Source: CAVPTL01 sp963708725 (GTDB lineage: Bacteria; Actinomycetota; Thermoleophilia; Gaiellales; JAICJC01). From it: DNA of 64,000 nt. Numbering within the stretch: the first letter of the stretch is position 1; every line of letters begins with the position of its first letter. Made by a program: the position numbers and the translations under genes. Shown here in pieces: positions 34,542 to 45,600 of this stretch. The stretch spans positions 328,479 to 392,478 of the forward strand of contig CAVPTL010000010.1 of assembly GCA_963708725.1 (NCBI GenBank). The letters are read 5' to 3'. The notes below the pieces were generated by a model. That model did not search any database. It was not told where the DNA came from and saw only the letters and a list, made by a program, of their open reading frames with translations.

Positions 34542-36019
34542 GCCGTCCCCGACTCCGCCGCCTGCTGAGCGGCGTACTCCTCGATGCCGCCGGCTGCGAT
34601 CTCCTCCGCCGTCTCGGTGGCTTTGAGCAGCCACTCCTCCGATCCACGGAGCTTGAGCACAACCAGGATCGCACACCCGATCAGCCCCCAGCCGAGCGCA
34701 ATGTACGGGCCCCACTTGAGCGGCGAGGCCTGCGCCGGATAGAGCGTCTTGTACGTGACCCAGATAAAGGCCAGCGACACGATCACCGGGATGATGATGT
34801 GCAGGAACACATTGAACTGGTCGCGGTGCGTCGTGAGGTACATCCTCACCATGCCGATGTTTCCCATGATGTACACGAACGCGAGCAACGGGACGAAGAT
34901 GTACCCCTCCTGGTACCAGATGTTGTCGGCACCGATCCAGATACTCACACCCAGCCCGTAGATCGCCGTGATCACCAGGAGTGCCGTGACACAGTGGATC
35001 GGCGTTTTGGTTCGCGGGTGGATGTAGGCGAACGTCTTGGGCAGCGATCCCGAGCGCGCCATGCCGAATAGCGCTCGGGTGGATGCGTTACCGCAGGCGA
35101 TCGAAACCGCAACAGTCGAGTTGAGCAGTACCAGCAGGATGATGATCCAACCCGATCCCCAGAACTGGTGGCCCAGCACCAGCGCCGGAAGCGTGGACGA
35201 GGCGACGAGCGACGGAACGTGGTCGGTTCCCCATCCGATCATGAGGCCGTACGAGCAGACGCTGAAGAACAGCATCATGAAGACGACCGCGAGCACGAGG
35301 GCCTTCGGCACTGTCTTGCGCGGGTCGCGTGCCTCCTCGGCGAGCGGCGCGGCCGCTTCCCACCCGGAGATCCCGAAGATCGAGAACACCACGGCGAGAT
35401 AGAACGCGTTCGCGCTGGGCGCATGGGTGATGTTGTAAGGCTGGAGGTTCAGACCACCCGGGCCGGGATCGAAGATGCCCCAGAGGCTCAGCAGGAGCAC
35501 CGCGCCGATCTCGATCAGTCCCAGGACGAGGAGCACCTTGCCCGAGATACTGATGCCGAGATACATCACCGCTGCGAGGGCGGCGAGCACGATCAGGAAG
35601 AACCACCACCACTTGAACGTCACGCCGTACTCGACCTGCAGCTCGTTTTGCAACAATAGGCCGAAGAATGGGATGGTGCATGCAGGACAGATGAAGAACA
35701 GGAGATAGAGCCACGAAGTCACGAAACCAAGCCGTGATGACAGCGTGCGGCTGACGTACGTGTAGTACCCGCCGGCAGATGGCAAATACCGTGCCAACTG
35801 TGCAGTCGAGACGGACTGGCCGAGCGCGATCAATGCTCCGACGAAGAACGCGAGGGGGGCGGTGATTCCCGCGAGCGAAGCGACAAACTGCAGCGAAAAA
35901 AGCATTCCGATAGCCGGTGCCACGGATGTGATGGACTGCATCATCACCTCCGAGAGGCCGAGCGCAGTCCGGTCGAGACCGTCGCCGGGGGGCTCGGTAC
36001 TTTCAAACGCTATCGCCAT
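34538..36019 (-). CDS. APC-superfamily permease
   Basis: 493 aa from ATG 36019 (MAIAFESTEPPGDGLDRT) with AAGGAGATG upstream; an open frame extends much further back through the divergent gene but is spurious. About 12 membrane helices; APC motifs in VMMQSITSVAPAIGMLF, LARYLPSAGGYYTYVSR and FGISGWEAAAPLAEEARDP. Typical for amino acids, polyamines or amide-like solutes. First gene of the operon permease - small exported protein - DMFase-like - CocE hydrolase, so it probably imports the substrate. Promoter and operator lie at 36054-36112. Confidence 0.85.
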   Translation of the reverse strand: MAIAFESTEPPGDGLDRTALGLSEVMMQSITSVAPAIGMLFSLQFVASLAGITAPLAFFVGALIALGQSVSTAQLARYLPSAGGYYTYVSRTLSSRLGFVTSWLYLLFFICPACTIPFFGLLLQNELQVEYGVTFKWWWFFLIVLAALAAVMYLGISISGKVLLVLGLIEIGAVLLLSLWGIFDPGPGGLNLQPYNITHAPSANAFYLAVVFSIFGISGWEAAAPLAEEARDPRKTVPKALVLAVVFMMLFFSVCSYGLMIGWGTDHVPSLVASSTLPALVLGHQFWGSGWIIILLVLLNSTVAVSIACGNASTRALFGMARSGSLPKTFAYIHPRTKTPIHCVTALLVITAIYGLGVSIWIGADNIWYQEGYIFVPLLAFVYIMGNIGMVRMYLTTHRDQFNVFLHIIIPVIVSLAFIWVTYKTLYPAQASPLKWGPYIALGWGLIGCAILVVLKLRGSEEWLLKATETAEEIAAGGIEEYAAQQAAESGTA

Positions 36020-36053
36020 GTCATCTCCTTCCAGAGACGTTGCGTTGCATTCG

Positions 36054-36112
36054 CCGTAAGGACATACGGCTGTACGGACAGCGATGCTACCCTTGGCACA
36101 AATCGATGTCAA
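36054..36112 (-). promoter_or_regulatory. Promoter and operators of the APC-DMFase operon
   Basis: Minus strand -35 TTGACA (36107-36112), 17-base spacer, -10 TAGCAT (36084-36089). Just downstream lie the palindrome TGTACGGACA (36071-36080) and a second inverted repeat CCGTA-N6-TACGG (36054-36069). Both would sit on the start of transcription, as expected for repression. The same operator could control the divergent gene at 36152. Confidence 0.7.
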
Positions 36113-36151
36113 GCCATCGAAATTGGCAGACCGAGAGAGGGAATCCGCCAC

Positions 36152-37903
36152 ATGTCTTTCGCCGCCCACCCCACCGATCTGGAGCTTCTTCGCGGTGTCG
36201 ATGCCGAGCCTGACTCCGGCACCCGGCTCCACGCCGGCCCGGTCGACGTCCTGCTTCTGGACGGCGATCTGCGCTACGTCCGGCGCGGGGACGTCGAGCT
36301 CGCGCGACGAATCCAGGTGGCGGTCAGAAGCGCTGACTGGGACACCGTGCCCGGCGAGCGCAGCGACGAGACGATCGAGCAGGGTGCCGACAGCTTCAGG
36401 GTGACGTTCGACTCGCACCACCGCCACGGCGAACTCGACTTCCGCTGGCGCTGCACGATCGATGGTGCGTCCGACGGCACGATCACCTACACCATGGACG
36501 GCGCCGCCGAGCGCGACTTCCCGTACCGGCGCATCAGCCTGTGCGTGCTGCATCCGACCGACGTGTTCTCCGGCAGCCCGTTCGAGGCAGGCGCGCCGAG
36601 CGGCCAGAGCTCCGGGACGTTGCCCGCATCGGTCGGCCCCCAGGCGTTTGACGGCGAGAACTTCCCACCACTGTTCCAGGCGTTCAATCGGCTCCGCCTG
36701 ACAGGCCCCGACGGACTCGGCGTCACATTCGCGTTCGAGGGCGACGTGTTTGAGATGGAGGACCAGCGCAACTGGACGGACGCGTCGTTCAAGAGCTACG
36801 GCCAGAACCCGCTCGCCCGGCCCGAGCCCTGGGAGGTGCGCGCGGGGACGGTGTTCCGCCAGCAGGTGACGATCTCGACCGATGGCGGCGGGCTGGCTGC
36901 GGCCGCACGCCCAACCCGACCCACGGTCACGATCGGGGACGCCGTGGTTGGCCACGTGCCCGCGCTGGGCGTCGCTCTCACCGCCGGCCACGCCCACACC
37001 GACGCCGACGTCGCACGGCTGCGCGAACTGCACCTCGCACACCTGCGGGTCGACCTGCACCTGCGCGACCAGGACTGGCGCGAGCAGCTGGAGCGAGCTG
37101 CCGAGCTCGCGACCAAGATCGGCTGCGCGCTGGAGCTCGCCGTATTCGCAGGAGGTGACACGACTCTGAGCAACCTCGCGAACCGGCTCGCCTGTCCGCG
37201 AACGCCACCGATCGCCCGGCTGGTGGTGTTCGCGGAAGGCAGCGAGGTCACACCGGCCGAGCTCGTCGAGCATGCGCGCGAGGCGGTCGCCAGCGTGCCG
37301 GTCGGCGGCGGCACCGACGTCTACTTTGCCGAGCTCAACCGCGAGCCCGGGTTTCCGCCGTCGTTCGAGGTGCTGTCTTACCCGGTCACGCCCCAGGTGC
37401 ACTCCGACGACGACCTCTCGCTGATCGAGACGCCAATCGCCCAGGCCGACACGGTGCGCCGTGCGCGCATGCTCGCTCCCGGGGCGGCGATCGCGGTCAC
37501 GCCGATCACGCTGAAGCCGCGCTACAACCCCGACGCACCTGACGCACCTACTCCCGTGGACGCCAGGCAACGGGCGCAGATCACCGCTGCATGGACGCTC
37601 GCGAGTGTCGGCCGTCTGGGCGAAGCGGGAGCCGCCTCGGCCACATACTTCGAGACGGTCGGCGTGCGCGGTCTGTTCGACGAGCACACGGTCTTTCCCG
37701 TCTACGACGTCCTGGGCGTGCTCGCCCCGCTCTCAGGCCTCGATCTGACCGAATGTGTGTCGTCACACCCGCTCGAGGTCGCGGCCATCCACGCCGAGGG
37801 CACGACCATCGTCGCGAATCTCACTCCGTACGACTCGGTGGTGGAGCTCGGCACCGGCGGACTCAGCCTCGCCGGGTACGAGGTCGCCGTCCTGCGCGGC
37901 TAG
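36152..37903 (+). CDS. D-apionate-lactonase-like family protein, paralogue 1
   Basis: 583 aa (MSFAAHPTDLELLRGVDAEP), one of three paralogues in the window. Shared landmarks: N-terminal beta domain with DGDLRYVRRGDVELARRI and the signature FEGDVFEMEDQRNWTDASFK near residue 200; a central TIM-like region with GGGTDVYFAELNRE; a region of AVTPITLKPRYNPDAP; a small C-terminal beta domain. I associate this family with ApnL, which opens D-apionolactone, but the assignment is from memory and substrate may differ. Pairwise identity to the other two seems modest, so the copies probably have different substrates. Ends convergent with an SDR gene with overlapping stops (CTAG). Confidence 0.6.
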   Translation: MSFAAHPTDLELLRGVDAEPDSGTRLHAGPVDVLLLDGDLRYVRRGDVELARRIQVAVRSADWDTVPGERSDETIEQGADSFRVTFDSHHRHGELDFRWRCTIDGASDGTITYTMDGAAERDFPYRRISLCVLHPTDVFSGSPFEAGAPSGQSSGTLPASVGPQAFDGENFPPLFQAFNRLRLTGPDGLGVTFAFEGDVFEMEDQRNWTDASFKSYGQNPLARPEPWEVRAGTVFRQQVTISTDGGGLAAAARPTRPTVTIGDAVVGHVPALGVALTAGHAHTDADVARLRELHLAHLRVDLHLRDQDWREQLERAAELATKIGCALELAVFAGGDTTLSNLANRLACPRTPPIARLVVFAEGSEVTPAELVEHAREAVASVPVGGGTDVYFAELNREPGFPPSFEVLSYPVTPQVHSDDDLSLIETPIAQADTVRRARMLAPGAAIAVTPITLKPRYNPDAPDAPTPVDARQRAQITAAWTLASVGRLGEAGAASATYFETVGVRGLFDEHTVFPVYDVLGVLAPLSGLDLTECVSSHPLEVAAIHAEGTTIVANLTPYDSVVELGTGGLSLAGYEVAVLRG

Positions 37904-38640
37904 AGCACCTGCTCGCGGGGCGAGACGACCAGCTCGTCGATATCGACGTGCTCGGGGCGGCTCAGCGCGAACATGACCGCCCCCGCGACATCGTCGGGGT
38001 CGAGCGCGCGGAGCTGGGCGAGCTCCTGGCGGCCTTCCTCGGTGTCGCTCACCAGCGGCGTATCCACGATCCCCGGCTCGATCAGCGTCACTCGGATGCC
38101 CGAGCCCGCGACTTCCTTGCGCAACGCGCGGCCCAGGCCGACCAGCGCCCACTTGCTGGCGATGTAGATCGGCTCACCGACGTACGTGACCCGGCCCGAG
38201 ATCGACGCGGTGATAACGATGTGTCCCGAGCCCTGCTTCAGCAGCGTGGGCAACGTCGCACGAATCGTGTGCGCCGCGCCAAGCACGTTGGTGTCGATCA
38301 CCTCGCGCCAGCGCTCCGGATCACCGTCCGACATCAGACCCCAGTCGCTGACCCCCGCGTTGACCATCACGAAGTCGAGTCGGCCGTGCAACGCAAGCGC
38401 GGTGTCGTGCAACGCGGTGAGGTCGGCGTAGCTGCGGACGTCGCACGCCTGCGCGGCGATCGAGTCCGACCCGGCGCTCTGCGCGAACTCCGCTGCCCGC
38501 TGCGCCGAGAGCTCACCTACCACCACATGCGTGCCACGGGCCGCCAGCATGCGCGAGATCGCCGCGCCGATGCCGCTGGCACCGCCGGTGACGATCGCCA
38601 CCTTCCCGCCGAAGTTCGCCGAATATGCTGGCTCAATCAT
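37900..38640 (-). CDS. SDR family oxidoreductase
   Basis: 246 aa from ATG 38640 (MIEPAYSANFGGKVAIVTGG), overlapping the upstream amidohydrolase by 8 bases. TGGASGIGAAISRML cofactor loop, NAGVSDWGL, catalytic Ser in VITASISGRV and Tyr/Lys in YIASKWALVG, C-terminal region without the usual VDGG strand (ends HVDIDELVVSPREQVL), as in the YdfG-like subgroup. NADP or NAD use not clear (VVVGELS after the loop). Two-gene operon with the amidohydrolase. Confidence 0.85.
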   Translation of the reverse strand: MIEPAYSANFGGKVAIVTGGASGIGAAISRMLAARGTHVVVGELSAQRAAEFAQSAGSDSIAAQACDVRSYADLTALHDTALALHGRLDFVMVNAGVSDWGLMSDGDPERWREVIDTNVLGAAHTIRATLPTLLKQGSGHIVITASISGRVTYVGEPIYIASKWALVGLGRALRKEVAGSGIRVTLIEPGIVDTPLVSDTEEGRQELAQLRALDPDDVAGAVMFALSRPEHVDIDELVVSPREQVL

Positions 38641-39877
38641 CGTCACCGGGAGCGACCAGATCCACCCACGGAGCCGGACTGAACGTCGACGCGCGGTCGA
38701 GCTCTCGACCGGCCAGCAACGTCGCGACGTTGACCAGGCGCTGCGTGCTCGTTCGAGGCACGCCCTCGACATCACGGAACTCGAATCTGCCCTGCTCGAG
38801 ATCGAACACCGCGACGTCGGCTGGAGCACCAACCGCGAGCGTACCGAGAGTCCCACTGCGGCGCATCAGCTCTGCGGGCCGCGCCGTCGCCGCCGCGATC
38901 ACCTGCTCGAGCGAGAGCCCCGTGGCCATGAACTTGTTGAGCGCCGTGGGCAGGTCGAACTTGGGCGTGCCGTCGTCACGGATCCTGATGAACGCCGAGG
39001 CGCCGGCGTCGTTGGACATGACGGCGGGGCCGTGGTGGCTCATCTGGTGCAGATCGGTCGAGATCACGTCGGGCGCGAAGCCGGCGGCGATCATCGCCTC
39101 GGCGCTCGCAAACGTCATGCCACCGGCACCGTGGCCCACGTCCAGGATGATCCCCGAGCCGATCGCTCGCTTGGCGGATTCGAGCACGTTGCCGTCGTCG
39201 TCCACCAGCTTCATGGTTGCGCCACTGAAGCAGTGGGTGACGATATCGCCCGGCCGCATCAGCTCGAGGATCTCGCCCACCTCGGGCGGAGCGTCGGCGA
39301 TATGCACCATCACCGGCAGCTCGCACCGCTCCGCCGCGCGGATCGCTTCCTTGAGCGGCGCGACGCCGTTGGTGCCGACGGTCGGAGTGCCCATCCTCAC
39401 CTTGACGCCCACGATCATGTCGGCGTGGAGCCGGTAGATGCGCTCGAACAGGTCGACGTCGCAGTACTCCATCGAACGCAGCTCGAACTCCGGGCCGACC
39501 AGCCCGATGTACGAGATGTTGAGGAATCCCAGCACGCGCGCGATCGCGGGATCGGCGACGTGCCGGCGGAACCCGGGGAAGGTGATCGCGCCCGCCGAAC
39601 CGGCGTCAACCCACGTCGTCACCCCGCTGCGCGGGCCGATCGTGTCCGGATCGAGACCCCAATAGGTGAACTCGTGGAACACGTGGCTGTGGAAATCGAT
39701 CAGGCCGGGTGTCACAAGCCGATCGGTGGCATCGATAACACGGTAGGCGGAGTCGGCCGGGATGTCCGCACCCACCGCAGCCACAAATCCCCCGGAGATC
39801 GCCACATCGAGCGGCCCGTTCTGCGATGCGGCGGGGTCGAGCAGACGCCCCCCCTTGACCAACACGTCGAATCTCAT
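38633..39877 (-). CDS. Amidohydrolase/deacetylase family metallohydrolase
   Basis: 414 aa, MRFDVLVKGGRLLDPAASQN. Binuclear-metal amidohydrolase: HSH in TPGLIDFHSHVFHEF, likely bridging Lys in MIVGVKVRMG, His in PVMVHIADAPPE and VTHCFSG, Asp in ILDVGHGAGG. Resembles the uncharacterised dihydroorotase-like group (EF_0837/AHA_3915 type), often beside PLP aldolase or synthase genes. It may hydrolyse an N-acyl or lactone compound. Ribosome site GGGAG is 7 bases upstream. Confidence 0.8.
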   Translation of the reverse strand: MRFDVLVKGGRLLDPAASQNGPLDVAISGGFVAAVGADIPADSAYRVIDATDRLVTPGLIDFHSHVFHEFTYWGLDPDTIGPRSGVTTWVDAGSAGAITFPGFRRHVADPAIARVLGFLNISYIGLVGPEFELRSMEYCDVDLFERIYRLHADMIVGVKVRMGTPTVGTNGVAPLKEAIRAAERCELPVMVHIADAPPEVGEILELMRPGDIVTHCFSGATMKLVDDDGNVLESAKRAIGSGIILDVGHGAGGMTFASAEAMIAAGFAPDVISTDLHQMSHHGPAVMSNDAGASAFIRIRDDGTPKFDLPTALNKFMATGLSLEQVIAAATARPAELMRRSGTLGTLAVGAPADVAVFDLEQGRFEFRDVEGVPRTSTQRLVNVATLLAGRELDRASTFSPAPWVDLVAPGDDD

Positions 39878-39912
39878 ATTGTGACTCCCGGGGGTTTTTG
39901 CAAGCCGGTCGA

Positions 39913-39965
39913 TTGCGGGCGGGGTGCTGAAACGTTAGACTGGCGCCGTCCCGTAAGTACGGACA
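39913..39965 (+). promoter_or_regulatory. Promoter and operator of the sugar ABC operon
   Basis: -35 TTGCGG (39913-39918), 17-base spacer, -10 TAGACT (39936-39941), followed by AGTACGGACA (39956-39965) overlapping an inverted repeat ccgta-ag-tacgg (39951-39962). Placed so that a bound repressor blocks transcription of the operon starting at 40011; may also affect the divergent amidohydrolase. Confidence 0.65.
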
Positions 39966-40010
39966 TCCTATCAACTCCCGATGCTGGTGGTTTCGAAGGA
40001 GGTTGCTGAC

Positions 40011-41375
40011 TTGGGCTCTCACATCGACTCCAAGACGGACGAACTTGCCGGGTCGTATATCAACGGCAAGATTTCACGGCGAACGTTCGTTACGCGGCTC
40101 ATGGCACTCGGCCTCGCACCGGGCGCGATCAGTGCGATCGTAACGGCCTGCGGCTCATCGTCCTCATCCTCGAGTAGCAACTCGTCCGCCCCCGGCGAGC
40201 TGTCTGGGGACGTGCGGTTTCTGGTGGGGCCGTGGTCAGCGAAGGAGGTCGCCCACCAGCAGCACATCGCCAAGGGCTTCCAAGCGTTGCATCCGAAGGT
40301 CAACTTCTCGTTCAGGCTGTATGACTGGGGCAGCGCGGCCCAGCAGATCAATACGTCGGTGCTCGAGGGAGCTCAGGACATCTACATGACCACCGAGAGC
40401 TCGTACCCCGACTACGAAGCTCACGACACCTTCGCCGACCTCACCTCGCGGATCAACGACCCGTCATTCGCGGCGGAGAAGAAGAACTATCTCTACATGG
40501 ACCGGATCGCGTCGTACGGGCCGAAGCTCCTGGGCCTGCCGATTAGCTGGCATGTGGAGGACGCCATGTTCGTGAACATGGACATGGTCGAGGCGGCCGG
40601 ATACGACGAGACGTTTGCCGACACGTGGCCGGGCTTCCTCGAGGCCGTCACCAAGATGACCAAGCCCGGCAAGACGTACGGCTTTGGCATCGGCATCCAG
40701 ATCGGCGGGTACGGCGAGTGGTATCAGCGGCTCCGCGCAGCGGGCGGCTCGTATCTCACGACCGACCTGAAGACGGTCAACGTCAATCATCCGCAGGTCG
40801 TCGAGGCAACACAGCAGTTCGCCGATCTCTTCAAGAACGGCATCGCACCGCCGCTCGGCACCTATAACTACGACGATGCCCCCGCCGCGTTCGCCGCCGG
40901 CAAGATGGCGATCTACTCCTCCGACCTCGCATCCACGACGGCGCTGCCGGCGACGGTGCCGTTCAAGTGGAGCCTGATGCCGTATCCCCCGGGCCCGGTC
41001 ACGCGCGTCAACTTCAACGACCTCAGCCTGTACATGGTGAACCCGAAGTCTGACCAGGATCTGATGTGGGAAGTCGTCAAGTGGTGGACGTCACCGCAGA
41101 GCGACGCCTACTGGGCCGGCAACTCGGGAACCTACCCGGCACAGGCCGAGGCCCAGAAGTACGGCTACAACACCTACGCGGCACCGCAGCTGGGTGCGGC
41201 TCTTGCGGACTTCAGCAAGTATGCCGTCGGCCTCGAGAACTTCTCTCAGTGGGCCGACGTCGAGAACGCCGCAGAGGCCGAGATCCAGAACTGCTACGCC
41301 GGCAAGACGTCGGCGGCCGACGCAGTCGCAAACGTCGCCAAGATCGTGCAACAGCAAACGGGCGCGTCTGCGTGA
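40011..41375 (+). CDS. ABC sugar transporter substrate-binding lipoprotein
   Basis: 454 aa; the TTG at 40011 is chosen because AAGGAGG ends 8 bases upstream, and the protein then starts LGSHIDSKTDELAGSYINGK. Tat-type signal SRRTFVTRLMALGLAPG with lipobox VTACG and a Ser linker. Mature family-1 (carbohydrate) binding protein: HQQHIAKGFQALHPKVNFSF, FADTWPGFLEAVTKMTKPGK, FAAGKMAIYSSDLAS. First gene of the plus-strand operon with two permeases, ATPase, GH140-like protein and a PTE-family hydrolase. Likely imports an oligosaccharide or glycoside. Confidence 0.88.
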   Translation: MGSHIDSKTDELAGSYINGKISRRTFVTRLMALGLAPGAISAIVTACGSSSSSSSSNSSAPGELSGDVRFLVGPWSAKEVAHQQHIAKGFQALHPKVNFSFRLYDWGSAAQQINTSVLEGAQDIYMTTESSYPDYEAHDTFADLTSRINDPSFAAEKKNYLYMDRIASYGPKLLGLPISWHVEDAMFVNMDMVEAAGYDETFADTWPGFLEAVTKMTKPGKTYGFGIGIQIGGYGEWYQRLRAAGGSYLTTDLKTVNVNHPQVVEATQQFADLFKNGIAPPLGTYNYDDAPAAFAAGKMAIYSSDLASTTALPATVPFKWSLMPYPPGPVTRVNFNDLSLYMVNPKSDQDLMWEVVKWWTSPQSDAYWAGNSGTYPAQAEAQKYGYNTYAAPQLGAALADFSKYAVGLENFSQWADVENAAEAEIQNCYAGKTSAADAVANVAKIVQQQTGASA

Positions 41376-41398
41376 TCGTGCCGGTGCGCCAGTAACCC

Positions 41399-42322
41399 GT
41401 GGCGTCCGCGATGCGCCTTTCGCCCGCCGAGCACCGGCGCCTCAAGCGCCGGGCTCGGCTCCGGCGTGAGTTGACGGGCTGGGCGTTTCTGGCGCCCATG
41501 TTCTTCTTCTTCGTCGTGTTCCTGGTGGTCCCGGTGATCTGGACGTTCTGGTGGAGCACGCGCTCGGGAGGCCTGCTGGGCCCGACCCTGCCGGTCGGCC
41601 TCCAGAACTATCGCAACTTCCCGGACATGGTCGATGCGACGCAGGCGGTGCACAACACCGTCAGCTTCGCGGTCATGTCGGTGCCGTTGACGCTGGTGTT
41701 CGCGCTTCTGCTCGCCCTGGTGTTGGCCGAGATCGGGCGGGGAGGCTCGATCTACCGGTTCCTGATCTACTTTCCGGTGCTCGTCCCCGGCGTCGTGGCC
41801 GGCCTGATCTGGCTGTTCCTCACCAACGTCGACTTTGGGTTGCTCAACAACATCCTGCGCGGGGTCGGGCATGCGCCCGTCAACTGGCTGGGGCCTTCGA
41901 CGGCACTGCCCGTGCTCGCGGTCGTCGATATCTGGCGCAACACCGGCTACTGGTGCATCTTCTTTGTCGCCGTCCTGATCGGCCTGCCCAAGGAGCTCTA
42001 CCAGGCCGCAGCGCTGGACGGAGCCGGCCCGCTCAGCCGGTTCTGGTACCTCACCTTGCCGCTGATGCGGCGCATCCTGATCTTCGCAATCGTGGTCGCG
42101 ACGATCTGGGGCTTCCAGGTGTTCGACACGGCGTTGATCATGACCGCGGGCGGCCCGGGAACCGCCACGACAACGATCGTCTACAAGATCTGGCAGTACG
42201 TCTTTGCGTATGACGACGAGATCGGCCTGGCGGCGGCGATGTCTGCCATGTTGCTCGTCGGTGTGCTGATGCTCACGCTGATCCAGCTGCGCATGCTGCG
42301 AGGCGAGCGAGGACTGGACTAA
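41399..42322 (+). CDS. ABC sugar transporter permease (MalF/UgpA type)
   Basis: 307 aa from GTG 41399; ATG 41411 is an alternative. Six membrane helices, first WAFLAPMFFFFVVFLVVPVI, and EAA loop YQAAALDGAGPLSRFWYLTL. Shares the stop/start TAATG with the next permease. Confidence 0.88.
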   Translation: MASAMRLSPAEHRRLKRRARLRRELTGWAFLAPMFFFFVVFLVVPVIWTFWWSTRSGGLLGPTLPVGLQNYRNFPDMVDATQAVHNTVSFAVMSVPLTLVFALLLALVLAEIGRGGSIYRFLIYFPVLVPGVVAGLIWLFLTNVDFGLLNNILRGVGHAPVNWLGPSTALPVLAVVDIWRNTGYWCIFFVAVLIGLPKELYQAAALDGAGPLSRFWYLTLPLMRRILIFAIVVATIWGFQVFDTALIMTAGGPGTATTTIVYKIWQYVFAYDDEIGLAAAMSAMLLVGVLMLTLIQLRMLRGERGLD

Positions 42323-43224
42323 TGGCCACCACCTTCGACCAGGTTCCCAGGGACGCCACTGGCCGGGCGGCCGGGCTCTCCGACGCGATCCGCCGAGACC
42401 ACCGCCGGCGACGGATGCGATCGATCGGCCGGCACCTCATCCTCGTCCTTGCGACGTTGATATTCGTCGTGCCCTTCTACTACGTGGTGCTGGCGTCGCT
42501 CGAGAACAGCAATGAGATCTTCGCCTACCCGCCAAAGATCTTCCCGTTCCCGGCGTACTGGGGTAACTACAGCCAGCTTTTGCATCACACCGAGTTCCTG
42601 CGGTGGATGTTCAACACGCTTCTGGTCGCGACGACGGTTGCGACGCTCAAGGTGTTTCTCGACTCGATGGCGGGATACGCTCTCGCCAAGCTTGAGATCA
42701 CCGGCGCACGCATCATCTTCCTGGTGATGTTGATCCTGCTGATGGTGCCGCTGAGCGTGCTGATCGTGCCGCTGTGGACGCTGATCCACCGGCTGGGCCT
42801 GATCGATACCTACTGGGCACTGATCCTGCCGGCGCTGGCCAATCCGCTCGGCGTCTTCCTGATGCGGCAGTTCATCCTCGGCCTGCCGTCGGACTTGATG
42901 GACGCCGCCAGGCTCGACGGACTCAGCGAGTTTCAGATCTACTACCGCATCATCCTGCCGCTGATCAAGCCAGGCCTTGTTGTGCTCGCGGTGATCATCT
43001 TCACCGATCAGTACATGAGCTTCATCTGGCCTCTGGTGGCGACCACGAGTAACAGCACCGAACTTCTCACCGTCGGTATCGCAAACCTGCACTCGCGCGG
43101 CGGCACCAACTATGGCATCTGGTCGGCGGCGGCGGTCATGTCGCTGGTGCCGATCGCCATCGTCTTCTTTGCATTGCAGCGCCAGTTCTTGTCTCGGTCA
43201 CTCGCCGGAGCGCTGAAGCAGTGA
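42322..43224 (+). CDS. ABC sugar transporter permease (MalG/UgpE type)
   Basis: 300 aa, MATTFDQVPRDATGRAAGLS. Six membrane helices and EAA loop MDAARLDGLSEFQIYYRIIL. Second permease of the carbohydrate importer, start overlapping the previous stop (TAATG). Confidence 0.88.
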   Translation: MATTFDQVPRDATGRAAGLSDAIRRDHRRRRMRSIGRHLILVLATLIFVVPFYYVVLASLENSNEIFAYPPKIFPFPAYWGNYSQLLHHTEFLRWMFNTLLVATTVATLKVFLDSMAGYALAKLEITGARIIFLVMLILLMVPLSVLIVPLWTLIHRLGLIDTYWALILPALANPLGVFLMRQFILGLPSDLMDAARLDGLSEFQIYYRIILPLIKPGLVVLAVIIFTDQYMSFIWPLVATTSNSTELLTVGIANLHSRGGTNYGIWSAAAVMSLVPIAIVFFALQRQFLSRSLAGALKQ

Positions 43225-43243
43225 GTCAACGCCGGGAGGAACA

Positions 43244-44343
<1,100 letters not shown>

Positions 44344-44347
<4 letters not shown>

Positions 44348-45594
44348 GCGACGCTCTCGCGCTCCGCGTCGCCCCCGACCAGCGCCACATCGTGGACGGA
44401 GACGGCAACCCGTTCCTGATCCAGGGCGATGCCGCCTGGTCGCTGATCGTCAACACCACGCTCGATGAGGCCGCCTGGTTTCTCGACCAGCGCCAGGCGC
44501 AGGGATTCAACGCCGTCCTGATCAACTTTATCGAGCATCTGTTCGCGTCGGACGCCCCGCGCAACCTCGCGGGCGACGAGCCGTTCACGGCGCCGGGTGA
44601 CTTCTCGACGCCCAACGAGGCGTACATGGCGCACGCCGACAAGGTCGTCCAGCTCACGCTCGAGCGCGGCATCATCGCCATCCTCTACCCGACGTTCCTC
44701 GGCTTTCCCAACCCGCACTACCCGGGGTACGGCGGCCAGAACGAGGGATGGTACGACGAGATCGTCGCAAACGGCCCGGACAAGTGCCGAGCCTACGGTG
44801 AGTATCTCGGGCGGCGCTACGGCAGCTTTCCCAACGTGGTCTGGAGCATCGGTGCCGACCGCAACCCCGACGGCGCGCGCGCCGGCCTCGACGCCATGGC
44901 CGAGGGCATCCGCGCAACGTCGCCCGGCCGCCTGATGACCGCGCAGATGCTTCCCGAGCACTCGGCTGCCGAGCACTGGGAAGGGGCCGAGTGGCTGGAC
45001 ATCCTCAGCACCTACTCCTACGGGATCATCCCGCGGCTGATGGAGCGCGACTGGCGCAGCACCCCCACGCGCCCGTGCTTCCTGGTCGAGAGCGCCTACG
45101 AGAACGAGCACAACACCACCCAGCTGCAGCTGCGGCGCGCGGCCTACTGGTCGGTGCTCTCCGGCGGCAACGGCAACGTCATGGGCAACAAGCCCATCTG
45201 GATGTTCGGGCCGGGCTGGAAGGACGAGGTCGCCAGCGAGGGCGCTCAGGGGCTCAAGGTGTGGGGAGAGTTCTTCCGCTCGATCGCGTGGTCGACCCTG
45301 GTGCCCGACTGGGAGGAGACGCTCGTCTCGAGCGGTGCCGGCGAGCTGCGCGGCCTCAACCAGATCGGATCGGCGTGGTCGCAGGACGGCCGGCTCGCGG
45401 TGGTCTACACACCCGAGCGTCGCCCGTTGACGATCGAGACCGGCACGCTCGCAGGGCCGACGGTGGTCGCGACGTGGGTCGAACCGGCAACGGGTAGCCG
45501 GCTCCCGGCGGGCACGCTGGCGACTGGCGGGCCGGTGGTGGTCACGCCGCCGTTCCCCGAGGATGCCCTGCTGCTGCTCGAGAGCGGCGAGTAG
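44344..45594 (+). CDS. DUF4038 / GH140-type (apiosidase-like) glycosidase
   Basis: 416 aa from ATG 44344 overlapping the ATPase stop as ATGA. TIM-barrel family opening RHIVDGDGNPFLIQGDAAWS, then DEAAWFLDQRQAQGFNAVLI, GRRYGSFPNVVWSIGADRNP, FLVESAYENEHN (acidic residue at a catalytic position) and VLSGGNGNVMGNKPIW. The last 80 residues form the small C-terminal beta domain found in this family. GH140 members release apiose from pectin side chains. No signal peptide, so it acts inside the cell on an imported glycoside. The link with apionate-lactonase-like genes supports a branched-pentose role. Confidence 0.7.
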
Positions 45595-45600
45595 CGACCC

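Noticed and set aside
34538..37687. A 1049-codon open frame that would join the APC permease to an N-terminal extension
   Set aside because: The extension is antisense to the lactonase-like gene at 36152 and has no protein-like pattern. A strong ribosome site and ATG at 36019, plus promoter boxes at 36084-36112, mark the real start.
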